The notes under the pieces are model-generated. The model searched no databases. It worked only from the letters and a program-made list of their open reading frames with translations, and was not told where the DNA came from. Positions 57,501 through 64,000 of a stretch of 64,000 nt of DNA are shown one piece after another. Both the position numbers and the translations under genes were made by a program. Numbering within the stretch: position 1 is the stretch's first letter; each line of letters begins with the position of its first letter. This DNA comes from Micrococcus flavus. Its GTDB lineage: Bacteria; Actinomycetota; Actinomycetes; Actinomycetales; Micrococcaceae. Where the stretch lies: NCBI RefSeq assembly GCF_014204815.1, contig NZ_JACHMC010000001.1, forward strand, positions 1,426,001 through 1,490,000, in the 5' to 3' direction.

Positions 57501-57557
57501 GTCCTGGGTCTCGGCGTAGGGGCCGATGCCCGTCAGACGGATGCGGTGGATCCTCAT
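54519..57557 (-). CDS. sbcC: Exonuclease subunit SbcC (Rad50-like)
   Basis: A 1012-residue SMC-like ATPase that works with SbcD on DNA ends and hairpins. Walker A is DGPTGAGKST near the N-terminus, long Ala/Glu/Arg-rich coiled-coil arms flank a zinc hook CPVCG near residue 525, and the C-terminal half-site has the signature SSLSGGETFMASLSLALG followed by the Walker B LDTLFVDEGFGSLD. The frame is open far upstream, but the ATG at 57557 overlaps the sbcD stop (ATGA), has AGGAGG upstream and begins with MRIHRIRLTGIGPY. Confidence 0.96.
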   Translation of the reverse strand: MRIHRIRLTGIGPYAETQDVDFDALNSAGLFLLDGPTGAGKSTVLAALCYALYGSVPGGRSPESLVTTLRPPGSVVPEVLVEFTVQGRRFEVLRSPRHARPKKRGAGTTTTQAAVSLRERQDGGWGAPLTRADEVGQQIADVLHLDAEQFMQVVMLPQGQFARFLTASSEERRRLLRRLFGTQRFDGVEEHLKAESARLDTRVAADARVAQSARDQLREAAREELGEDWHEPAPYPEEDEALLALVVDRAEAAHAAATARQAEAEAAETAARTGLEQLHRTAQALQAAAGWAERETAHRATAEATAADRAAVEGHRRAEAVVTAAVRAEEATAAAAAAEGDARGARDRTEADTTAAGWLTAALAEHADEQRAVRAALQAGGSAAESIAAAVRDRDRSAGLQAQQQAAAQRRAAIVGERRTAEEEHTACAEEVAALRGEVEAGAARLGAQESVEAELAAARGRLTAAETAAARAAEVEAAEQAHRKAGAAEERAVRKRLDLLRARYEQAASELAAQLEDGEPCPVCGAVEHPRPAAPADGDAQVTEAAVQRAEKALDTAAAATAAAAAELSGGQARLQEARTAAGGLDPEQAAAAVETAEAATAELARAQRELAATRRRLTAAQTRQEAAAARLAALTTEDGRLEEQSVQRAERIAELEEAVAAAAGGAEDLEARRDAVDAARPLLEALDEALTRRASAATLAAQADEALQATLAEKGFPDVAAARGARLEAGQVAAREETVQAFDREASALAALAATALVQDGRALREAETPAPDEERLSEAERRLEAAEALARERGAAVGSRAALVAAVRRQSAALREVLDRAADLIAEHERVAGLLALVRGAGENRLRMPLTSYVLAGRLEEVAAAATERLLRMTDDRYSLEYADEVGGRGTKGLELVVRDHYVDEVRHPSSLSGGETFMASLSLALGLADTVQAESGGIELDTLFVDEGFGSLDSQTLDVVMGVVDSLRSGGRTVGLVSHVERMRNDVPTRLAVTKDRRGSTLAVHDGD

Positions 57558-58768
57558 GCCCGGGCCTCCTGCCCTCGGGCGGCGCTGAGGGCCTCGTCCA
57601 GCAGGGCGGCCTCCTCCTCGGTGGCGGCGCGCTCGCGCACGTGGTGCACGAAGCCGGTGGTGAGAGCCAGGTCGGACGGGGCCTCCCGCAGCGCCTGGGC
57701 GTAGGTCCGCTCCCGCTCCCTCCGGCCGCCGGCGGGCTCGTGCCGGAACACCAGGACGTGCGGGAACCGGGAGCGCAGGCGCTCGAGCGCCTTCTCCGGG
57801 CGCTCGTCGTCCGTGACGGTGACCTGGACCCAGCGGTCCTCCGCCCAGGCGTGCTCGGCGGACCCGAGCAGCTCGGCGATCGGGCCGGCCAGCACGGCGA
57901 GCTGCCGGCCGCCGGGCCAGTCGACCGCCTCCACCCCGGTCACCGCGCCGTCGGCGACGTGCACGAGCCAGCCGCCCTTCTCCTGCCGCCACTCCCCGAA
58001 GGAGTAGGGCAGCGGGGAGCCGGAGTAGCGGACGTACTCGGCCATGGTCTGCCGCCCGTGCAGGTGGCCCAGGGCCACGTAGTCCAGCCCGTCGAACACG
58101 CTCACCGGCACCTGCCCGAGGGTGCCCACGAGCGCCTCGGGGTCCTGCCCCGTGCCGTCGAGGTGCTCGCCCTCGCCGATGTCCCGCTCCCCCTCGCTCC
58201 CGGCGCCGCCGGCCGCGAAGAGGTGGGCCAGGACGATCGAGGCGAGGGGACCGGCGTCGGGATCCGCCCGCCGCGCGTCGAGGTCCTCCCGGACGCGGCG
58301 CACGGCCTCCCGCATCACCGGGGTGTGGTGCGGGTCCACGCCCCACGCCTGCCCCAGGTGGCGCGGCTCCAGGTAGGGGATGCCGTAGACCGCCGCGCGC
58401 TCCCCGTCCCGGCCCTCCAGGAGCACGGGCTCGGCGAGACGGTCCGGGTCCGTGCGCAGGTGCACGCCGGAGCCGGCCATCAGGGCGCCGCCGAATCCGA
58501 GGCGCACCGCGGAGTCGTGGTTGCCGCTGGTCATCACCACCTGCGCCCCCGCGGCCCGGATCGCGGCGAGGGTCCCGTCCAGCAGACGCACGGCGTCGGC
58601 CGGGGGCAGGGCGCGGTCGTAGACGTCCCCGGCCAGGAGGACGGCGTCCACACCGCGCTCGCGGACGGTGGCCACGAGCTGGTCCAGCACTGCGCGCTGG
58701 GACTCGAGCAGGCCGGTGCCGTGGAACGAGCGGCCGATGTGCCAGTCGGAGGTGTGCAGCAGGAGCAT
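57554..58768 (-). CDS. sbcD: Exonuclease subunit SbcD (Mre11-like)
   Basis: A 404-residue metallophosphoesterase nuclease. Metal-binding motifs are SDWH (7-10), GDVYD (47-51), GNHD (82-85), a His in LAHLF and GHLHG. A TAGAGT box (58775-58780) ends 6 bases before the ATG, so the sbcDC mRNA is probably leaderless. It faces the ADP-ribosylglycohydrolase gene, whose own -10 box is 60 bases away. Confidence 0.96.
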   Translation of the reverse strand: MLLLHTSDWHIGRSFHGTGLLESQRAVLDQLVATVRERGVDAVLLAGDVYDRALPPADAVRLLDGTLAAIRAAGAQVVMTSGNHDSAVRLGFGGALMAGSGVHLRTDPDRLAEPVLLEGRDGERAAVYGIPYLEPRHLGQAWGVDPHHTPVMREAVRRVREDLDARRADPDAGPLASIVLAHLFAAGGAGSEGERDIGEGEHLDGTGQDPEALVGTLGQVPVSVFDGLDYVALGHLHGRQTMAEYVRYSGSPLPYSFGEWRQEKGGWLVHVADGAVTGVEAVDWPGGRQLAVLAGPIAELLGSAEHAWAEDRWVQVTVTDDERPEKALERLRSRFPHVLVFRHEPAGGRRERERTYAQALREAPSDLALTTGFVHHVRERAATEEEAALLDEALSAARGQEARA

Positions 58769-58774
58769 GGCCCC

Positions 58775-58780
58775 ACTCTA
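58775..58780 (-). promoter_or_regulatory. -10 box, leaderless sbcDC
   Basis: TAGAGT on the minus strand, 6 bases before the ATG at 58768. Confidence 0.55.
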
Positions 58781-58840
58781 GGAACACCCCGGACACGACA
58801 GGCGCGTCGGCCCACCCCGGTGCCGTGTCCGCGCCGTCCC

Positions 58841-58846
58841 TACGAT
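58841..58846 (+). promoter_or_regulatory. -10 box, leaderless ADP-ribosylglycohydrolase gene
   Basis: TACGAT, 7 bases before the ATG at 58854. The upstream ATG at 58845 lies within this box and is therefore unlikely to be the start. Confidence 0.55.
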
Positions 58847-58853
58847 GGTGCCC

Positions 58854-59972
58854 ATGACCGACTCCCCCGCCCCCGCCGTCCCCTATCCTTCCCGCGTGGC
58901 GGGCCTGCTCGCGGCCGGCGCCGCGGGCGACGCCCTGGGCTACGCGGTGGAGTTCGACGACGACGCCGCGATCCGTGCCCGGCTGGGCGCCGACGGCGTC
59001 ACGGACGCCGCCGCGCTGCTCGCCGCGACGGGTCTCGCCGACCTGCCCGTCTCGGACGACACCCAGATGACCCTCTTCGTCCTGGACGGGCTGCTCGAGT
59101 GGATCGAGTGGCAGAACGACGGCCAGGCCGCGGACCCGGCCGCGTGCGTGTGGCTGGCGTGCCTGCGCTGGCACCGGACGCAGACGGGCGTCCTGCCCGA
59201 GGGGGCCCCGCCGGCCCCGGACCGCTGGATCGACGCCCACGCGGAGCTGCACGCCCGCCGCGCCCCGGGGAACGCGTGCCTGTCCGGGCTGGCGAGCCCG
59301 GGCATGGGCCTGCCCGGCGACCCGAAGAACCCCGACTCCAAGGGCTGCGGCACCGTCATGCGCTCGGCGCCCTACGGGATGGTCCCCGGCCTGGAGGACC
59401 ACCACGTGGTGTCTCTGGCCCGTCAGGGTGCCGTGCTCACCCACGGCCACCCCACCGCGTGGACGGCGGCCGCCGCGTACGCCCTGACCGTCTCCGCGGT
59501 GCTCCGCGGCCTCGGGCTGCCGGACGCCGTGGCCCATGCCCGGGCGTGGCTCGACACGGTCGGTGCGGACGGGGCGGAGACGGCCGCCGCCCTGGACGCG
59601 GCCCTGGCGGCGGCCGCCCAGGCCCCGGACGACGTCGGCGCCCCCGGCACGCTGCCGGCCGCCCTCGGCGAGGGCTGGGTGGCCGAGGAGGCCCTGGGGA
59701 TCGCCGTGTACGCCGCGCTCGTGGGGCAGGCGCGGGCCGCGGACCCGACCGCGGCGCTGGCGCTGGCGCTGCGGATCGGCGCCAACCACCGCGGGGACTC
59801 CGACTCCACCGCCTCGCTGGCCGGGCAGCTGCTGGGCGCCCTCCACGGCATGGCGGTCCTCGGGGTCGACGCCGGGGACGCCGCGGAGGCCACCGCCGCC
59901 GTGCCGGCCTGGATCCGCGAGCGGGAGGTGCTGGCGGAGGCCGTGCGCCGCTGGGTGGGCGCCACGTCCTGA
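58854..59972 (+). CDS. ADP-ribosylglycohydrolase family protein
   Basis: A 372-residue all-helical ADP-ribosylglycohydrolase (DraG/ARH fold). The two Mg-binding sites are visible as VSDDTQM (66-72) and HRGDSDSTAS (312-321), and GCGTVMRSAPYGM is the central family block. Such enzymes remove ADP-ribose from Arg, Ser, other protein sites, or nucleic acids; the target cannot be read from sequence. It is divergent from sbcDC and convergent with the exonuclease gene. Confidence 0.92.
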   Translation: MTDSPAPAVPYPSRVAGLLAAGAAGDALGYAVEFDDDAAIRARLGADGVTDAAALLAATGLADLPVSDDTQMTLFVLDGLLEWIEWQNDGQAADPAACVWLACLRWHRTQTGVLPEGAPPAPDRWIDAHAELHARRAPGNACLSGLASPGMGLPGDPKNPDSKGCGTVMRSAPYGMVPGLEDHHVVSLARQGAVLTHGHPTAWTAAAAYALTVSAVLRGLGLPDAVAHARAWLDTVGADGAETAAALDAALAAAAQAPDDVGAPGTLPAALGEGWVAEEALGIAVYAALVGQARAADPTAALALALRIGANHRGDSDSTASLAGQLLGALHGMAVLGVDAGDAAEATAAVPAWIREREVLAEAVRRWVGATS

Positions 59973-59978
59973 GCCGGG

Positions 59979-59992
59979 GCCCGCCGGCGGGC
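59979..59992. terminator. GC palindrome between convergent genes
   Basis: GCCCGCCGGCGGGC, a perfect 14-base palindrome in the 26-base gap between the two convergent stop codons; it may act in both directions. Confidence 0.4.
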
Positions 59993-59998
59993 TCGGAC

Positions 59999-61174
59999 TC
60001 AGTCGGCGGCCCCGGGCCCGGCACCGGCCGGGCCGTCGTCCCCCACCATCCGCAGGAACTCCTCCTCGGGCACCAGGGACAGCGCCTGCCCGCGCGCGCG
60101 GCGGGCCAGGGCCTCACGGGTCTTGCGGTGCGCCAGCGCGGAGCTGACCCACTCGGCGCGCGGCCCCGCCGCCCGGACCGCTCCGACCGACCCCGCTGGC
60201 TCCTGGCGCGCGGCCTCCGCCAGGTCCGCCGCGGAGAGCCCGTCCCCCACCACGAGCACGGTGGTGCGGGCGTTGACGCGGTTGGCGGTGCGGGCGCCTC
60301 GCGCCGCGGCCCGGAGCTTGGCCTCCTGGCGGGACATCCCGATCCCGCCGGTGAACACCACGGTCTGTCCGTACAGGGGGTGGGTGGGGTCGGCGTCGAC
60401 GTCCGGTTCCGGGTTCACGCCCTCGTCGGGCCACCGCATGAGGTCCGGCAGGTCGCGCTCGTCCGCGAGCGGCACGGTGGCGTCGAACAGTCCCGGCTGC
60501 AGGCGGGCCTGCCGGGTGGCGCGGGACTCCCGTCCCTGTCCCGCGCCGCGTGCCGGCAGGGTGCTGCGGCGCATCCCCTGGACGGCCAGGACGGCGTCCA
60601 CGGAGGCCTCACCAGGGGCGCAGGTCCGGGCCGCGATGTCGATCAGGATGGCGGCGCACGCCTCGGCGTCGGCCAGCGCGTCGTGGTGCCGCCCCGGCGT
60701 GAAGCCGGCCTCCCGCGCGGCGGACGGCAGGGCGTACGAGGCCAGGCGGTACACGCGGCGGGCGAGCGTGAGGCTGCAGGTGTAGTCGTAGGCGGGCACG
60801 TCCCGCCCGGAGACCTCCAGGCCGGACTCGATCACGCCGACGTCGAAGGCCGCGTTGTGCGCCACGAGCACGTCCGAGCCCACGAAGTCCGCGATCCGCT
60901 CGTGGACCTCCGCGAACCGCGGCGCGTCCGCCACCTGCTCGGCGCGGATGCCGTGGATGCGGGTGTTGCGCGGGTCGAACCGGTCGAACCCGGCCGGGGG
61001 ACGCATCAGCCACACCGCCCGCTCCGCCATGCGCCCGTCCCGCACGCGCACTAGGCCCACCGCGCAGGCCGAGCCGCGGAAGCCGTTGGCGGTCTCGAAG
61101 TCGATCGCCGTGAAGTCCAGGCCCGGCTGCGCCGCCGGCCCCCACGGCGACGCCGGACCGGGCCCCGCGGTCAC
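59999..61174 (-). CDS. DEDDh exonuclease (DNA polymerase III epsilon-like) fused to a BRCT domain
   Basis: A 391-residue protein. The N-terminal 3'-5' exonuclease domain (about 20-190) shows AIDFETAN with Asp25 and Glu27, HNAAFDVGVI and HHDALADAEA, the acidic and His residues of the DEDDh class. A linker follows, then a BRCT domain from about 265 (LYGQTVVFTGGIGMSRQEA). The fusion is typical of an actinobacterial branch and suggests binding to DNA-repair partners or DNA ends. It is a proofreading-like or repair nuclease, not proven to be the replicase subunit. The GTG overlaps the rdgB stop (GTGA). Confidence 0.9.
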   Translation of the reverse strand: MTAGPGPASPWGPAAQPGLDFTAIDFETANGFRGSACAVGLVRVRDGRMAERAVWLMRPPAGFDRFDPRNTRIHGIRAEQVADAPRFAEVHERIADFVGSDVLVAHNAAFDVGVIESGLEVSGRDVPAYDYTCSLTLARRVYRLASYALPSAAREAGFTPGRHHDALADAEACAAILIDIAARTCAPGEASVDAVLAVQGMRRSTLPARGAGQGRESRATRQARLQPGLFDATVPLADERDLPDLMRWPDEGVNPEPDVDADPTHPLYGQTVVFTGGIGMSRQEAKLRAAARGARTANRVNARTTVLVVGDGLSAADLAEAARQEPAGSVGAVRAAGPRAEWVSSALAHRKTREALARRARGQALSLVPEEEFLRMVGDDGPAGAGPGAAD

Positions 61175-61833
61175 AGGCGCGACTCGAGCGCCGCCACGAG
61201 GTGGGGCAGCAGGGCTCGGAATGCCCGGCCCCGGTGGCTGATCGCGTTCTTCTCGGCCGCACTCAGCTGCGCGGTGGAGCGCTCCTCGCCCTCGGGCCGC
61301 AGGATCGGGTCGTAGCCGAACCCGCCCACGCCCACGGGCTCGCGCAGCAGGGTGCCGGGCATGCGGCCCAGCTCCACGTGCTCGCGCGCCGGGCCGGAGG
61401 CCCCCGCCGGGACCGCGAGCGCGGCGGCGCACACGAAGGCGGCCGAACGGTGCTCGTCCGGGACGTCCTGCAGCTGCGCGAGCAGCAGCTCGAGGTTGGC
61501 GTGGTCGTCACCGTGGCGCCCGGCCCAGCGGGCGGAGAAGATCCCGGGCGCGCCGCCCAGGACGTCCACGGCCAGGCCGGAGTCGTCGGCCACGGCCACC
61601 AGGCCGGTGTGCTCGGCGACCGCCCTCGCCTTCTTCAGCGCGTTGGCCTCGAAGGTGACGCCGTCCTCGACCACGTCCGGGGCGCCCACGGCGCCGGCGT
61701 CCACCACGGCCGTCTCCACGTCCAGGTCCGGCAGCGCGTCCGCGAGCAGGGCGCGCAGCTCGCGCACCTTGCCCTGGTTGTGCGTGGCCAGCACCACCCG
61801 GGCACCGGCCGGGATCCGGCCCCCGGCGCTCAT
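61171..61833 (-). CDS. rdgB: dITP/XTP pyrophosphatase
   Basis: A 220-residue house-cleaning enzyme hydrolysing dITP and XTP so that deaminated purines are not built into [13 protein letters not shown] (17-26), the [23 protein letters not shown] block and [11 protein letters not shown] are the family motifs. The ATG overlaps the rph stop by ATGA. Confidence 0.97.
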   Translation of the reverse strand: MSAGGRIPAGARVVLATHNQGKVRELRALLADALPDLDVETAVVDAGAVGAPDVVEDGVTFEANALKKARAVAEHTGLVAVADDSGLAVDVLGGAPGIFSARWAGRHGDDHANLELLLAQLQDVPDEHRSAAFVCAAALAVPAGASGPAREHVELGRMPGTLLREPVGVGGFGYDPILRPEGEERSTAQLSAAEKNAISHRGRAFRALLPHLVAALESRL

Positions 61834-62606
61834 GCGCGTCCCTCGGCGTCCCCCGCGAGGGTCTCGGCCTGGATGCGGGCGAGCTCGGCGGTGCCGGCCA
61901 GGGCGAGGTCCAGGAGGGCGTCCAGCTCGGCGCGGTCGAAGGGGGCGCCCTCGGCGGTGCCCTGCACCTCGACGAACCGACCGGAGCCGGTGACCACGAC
62001 ATTCATGTCCGTCTCGGCGCGCACGTCCTCCACATAGGGCAGGTCCAGCATGGCGACGCCGTCCACGATCCCCACGGACACGGCGGCCACCGAGTCGGTG
62101 AGCACCTGCGCGTCCTTCTTCAGCACGCTCTCGCGGCGGGCCCAGGCCACGGCCTCGGCGAGGGCCACGTAGGCGCCGGTGATGGAGGCGGTGCGGGTGC
62201 CGCCGTCGGCGTCCAGGACGTCGCAGTCCAGCACGATGGTGTTCTCCCCCAGCGCCGCGAGGTCGATCACGGCGCGCAGGGAGCGGCCGATCAGCCGGGA
62301 GATCTCGTGCGTGCGGCCGCCGATCCTCCCCTTCACGGACTCGCGCTGGTTCCGCTCGGAGGTGGCACGCGGGAGCATGGCGTACTCGGCGGTGACCCAG
62401 CCGGTGCCCTCGCCCTTGAGCCAGCGCGGGACGCCCTGCGTGAAGGAGGCGGTGCACAGCACGCGGGTCCCGCCGAACTCCACCAGGGCGGAGCCCTCGG
62501 CCTGGCGGGAGAACCCGCGGGTGACGGTGATGGGACGCAGCTCGTCGACGGCGCGGCCGTCCTGACGGGTCACGGGCGTGCGGGGGCTCAGCGAGGCGTC
62601 GGTCAT
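61830..62606 (-). CDS. rph: Ribonuclease PH
   Basis: A 258-residue phosphorolytic 3'-5' exoribonuclease that trims tRNA 3' ends. [38 protein letters not shown] and [18 protein letters not shown] are the signature blocks. This genome's tRNAs in the window lack encoded CCA, so 3' trimming followed by CCA addition is needed. TAGACT (62613-62618) ends 6 bases before the ATG: leaderless. Confidence 0.97.
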   Translation of the reverse strand: MTDASLSPRTPVTRQDGRAVDELRPITVTRGFSRQAEGSALVEFGGTRVLCTASFTQGVPRWLKGEGTGWVTAEYAMLPRATSERNQRESVKGRIGGRTHEISRLIGRSLRAVIDLAALGENTIVLDCDVLDADGGTRTASITGAYVALAEAVAWARRESVLKKDAQVLTDSVAAVSVGIVDGVAMLDLPYVEDVRAETDMNVVVTGSGRFVEVQGTAEGAPFDRAELDALLDLALAGTAELARIQAETLAGDAEGRA

Positions 62607-62612
62607 GCCGCC

Positions 62613-62618
62613 AGTCTA
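62613..62618 (-). promoter_or_regulatory. -10 box, leaderless rph-rdgB-exonuclease unit
   Basis: TAGACT on the minus strand, 6 bases before the rph ATG. Confidence 0.55.
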
Positions 62619-62627
62619 GGCGTGGCC

Positions 62628-63440
62628 TCAGACGCCGTAGCTCAGCCCGGCCACGGCGACGGCGAGCGGCCCCTCGTACGCGCGGCGCGCCTCGAGGGCC
62701 GCCTGCTGGGGGTCGTTCCAGACCGGCAGGTGGGTCAGCAACAGCTTCCTCGCCCCCGCCTGCGCGGCCATCCGGCCGGCGCGCAGGCCGGTGAGGTGGA
62801 CGCCGTCGATGTGGTCGTCCCGGCCCTCCTGGAAGGCGGCCTCGCAGAGGAACACGTCCGCCCCCCGGGCGGCCGCCACGAGGCCCTCGCACGTGTCCGT
62901 GTCCCCGGAGTAGGTCAGCACGCGCGGGACGGGGGCGCCGTCCTCCCCGGGCTCGTCCACCTCGAGGCGCAGCGCGTAGGCCTCGTCGATGGGGTGGCGC
63001 ACGGAGTGGGGGGTGATCCGGAACGGGCCGAGCCGCTCCGTGCGGCCCGGCCGCCACGTGCGGAAGTCGAAGTCCGGGTGCATGCCGGGCTCGGGCTCCA
63101 TCCCGTACGCCTCGGCGATCCGCGTGGCGGTGGCGGCGGGCCCGTACACGGGGATCCGGCCGGCGTGCCAGCCGGCGGGGTTCCACCGCACGGCCACGTG
63201 CAGGCCGCACAGGTCCATGCAGTGGTCCGGATGCAGGTGGGAGAGCAGGATCCCGTCGAGCTGCTCGAGGTCGATGTACCGCTGGAGCACGCCGAGCGAT
63301 CCGTTGCCCAGGTCCAGCAGGACACGCCAGGGGCGGGTGCCGCCGTCGCCGTCCGGCCCGTCGGCGGTGACGAGGTAGCACGAGGCGGGCGAGCCCGGCC
63401 CGGGGAAGGAGCCCGAGGCCCCGATGACGGTCAGCTTCAC
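62628..63440 (-). CDS. Metallo-beta-lactamase fold hydrolase (RNase Z-like)
   Basis: A 270-residue MBL-fold protein. The metal motif is [11 protein letters not shown] with His68, His70, Asp72 and His73; a further Asp lies in YSGDTDTC and a His in the C-terminal LLTHLP. The opening [24 protein letters not shown] and overall length resemble the RNase Z/phosphodiesterase branch found between murI and rph in actinobacteria, often annotated as cyclic nucleotide-degrading. tRNA 3' processing is possible given rph next to it. GTG start with AGGAGG upstream and a GTGA overlap with murI. Confidence 0.9.
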   Translation of the reverse strand: MKLTVIGASGSFPGPGSPASCYLVTADGPDGDGGTRPWRVLLDLGNGSLGVLQRYIDLEQLDGILLSHLHPDHCMDLCGLHVAVRWNPAGWHAGRIPVYGPAATATRIAEAYGMEPEPGMHPDFDFRTWRPGRTERLGPFRITPHSVRHPIDEAYALRLEVDEPGEDGAPVPRVLTYSGDTDTCEGLVAAARGADVFLCEAAFQEGRDDHIDGVHLTGLRAGRMAAQAGARKLLLTHLPVWNDPQQAALEARRAYEGPLAVAVAGLSYGV

Positions 63441-64000
63441 TGGGCGCCCTCCTGCTCCATCTCGGCCCGCAGCCGGGCCAGCACGTCCGGGGTCAGCGCC
63501 GTCAGCGCCGCGGTGGGGTACCGCTCCCGCACCGTGTCGATCCGCTGCACCCGCCCGACCTCGGGTCCGAGGAACCGGCGGGCGAGCGCCTGGAAGTGCT
63601 CGGGGTCGCCCGTGGCGGCGAACCGGTGCTGCGGGGCCGCGGCGGACCCGGCGGCCGAGTGCGGGTGCTCCAGGCCGTGCCGCACGAGCGCCCGGTACAG
63701 GTCCTTCGCGGTCTCCTCGGCGGAGGAGACGAGGGTGACGTCGTCGCCCATCACCAGGGACAGGGCGCCGGTGAGCAGCGGATAGTGGGTGCAGCCCAGG
63801 ACCAGGGTGTCCACGCCCGCCGCCTGGAGCGGGGCCACGTACTCCTCGGCGGTCTCCAGCAGCTCGGGGCCGGTGGTGATCCCGGCCTCCACGAACTCCA
63901 CGAAGCGCGGGCACGCGGCGGAGACCACCTGCAGGTGCGGGGCCGCGGAGAACGAGTCCTCGTACGCGCGGGAGCCCACGGTGGCCTGGGTGCCGATCAC
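63437..64000 (-). CDS. murI: Glutamate racemase (5' part lies outside the window)
   Basis: The C-terminal 187 residues are present; the gene continues beyond the right edge. The enzyme makes D-glutamate for peptidoglycan. [16 protein letters not shown] and [11 protein letters not shown] with the second catalytic Cys identify it; the first catalytic Cys would be in the missing part. An alternating Ala/Gly-rich stretch near the C-terminus ([14 protein letters not shown]) is a low-complexity insertion. Confidence 0.95.
   Translation of the reverse strand: MIGTQATVGSRAYEDSFSAAPHLQVVSAACPRFVEFVEAGITTGPELLETAEEYVAPLQAAGVDTLVLGCTHYPLLTGALSLVMGDDVTLVSSAEETAKDLYRALVRHGLEHPHSAAGSAAAPQHRFAATGDPEHFQALARRFLGPEVGRVQRIDTVRERYPTAALTALTPDVLARLRAEMEQEGAQ

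Overview
The window is very GC-rich, has GTG and TTG starts, tightly packed genes and a typical actinobacterial core gene set. Together with the NdgR/LtbR-type IclR regulator beside leuCD, the Mqo, the LytR-CpsA-Psr proteins and the many leaderless genes, this points to a chromosome segment of an actinobacterium, most likely Micrococcaceae (Micrococcus-like). That placement is inferred from protein character, not from a search. I see no phage, IS element or CRISPR; this is ordinary chromosomal backbone.

Layout. 1-5.3 kb (minus): an envelope-polysaccharide edge (sugar-nucleotide dehydrogenase, glycosyltransferase, LCP protein), then the yceD-rpmF-rnc-mutM operon. 5.4-8.2 kb: galU, coaD and a divergent aminotransferase. 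8.2-13.2 kb (minus): LCP-DAK2-recG-rsmD. 13.2-18.0 kb: a DUF3515 lipoprotein facing murA-plsC-gpsA-ddl. 18.2-22.9 kb: leuCD divergent from the IclR regulator, then UDP-glucose dehydrogenase. 22.9-27.6 kb (minus): two membrane-associated GTPases and thiL. 27.7-31.5 kb (minus): FAH-family hydrolase, gltX, HAD phosphatase, tRNA-Gln and two tRNA-Glu. 31.6-34.1 kb: cstA with its small YbdD partner. 34.1-46.3 kb (minus): ilvE, leuB, metG, a membrane protein, serA, ilvBNC and ilvD. 46.4-54.5 kb (plus): a hypothetical gene, tRNA-Lys, a bcp peroxiredoxin, tRNA-Leu, a solute-binding lipoprotein, mqo and an RND transporter. 54.5-64 kb: sbcCD, a divergent ADP-ribosylglycohydrolase, then murI-MBL, rph and rdgB-exonuclease/BRCT.

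The strongest theme is branched-chain amino acid synthesis: leuCD, leuB, ilvE, ilvBNC and ilvD all lie within 28 kb. The regulator next to leuCD has a candidate operator (GTCTCA-N5-TGAGAC) that recurs upstream of ilvB, 38 nt from a candidate -10 box in both places.

Expression signals are unusually legible. About a dozen genes have a TAnnnT box 6-8 nt before the start codon (leaderless mRNAs). Ten gene junctions are 4-base ATGA or GTGA overlaps. Ends of transcription units carry long GC-rich hairpins without a clear U tract. cstA seems to carry a one-base frameshift near its N-terminus, or else an upstream ORF. Apart from the tRNA cluster (27650-28309), no stretch over 300 bases lacks a gene.
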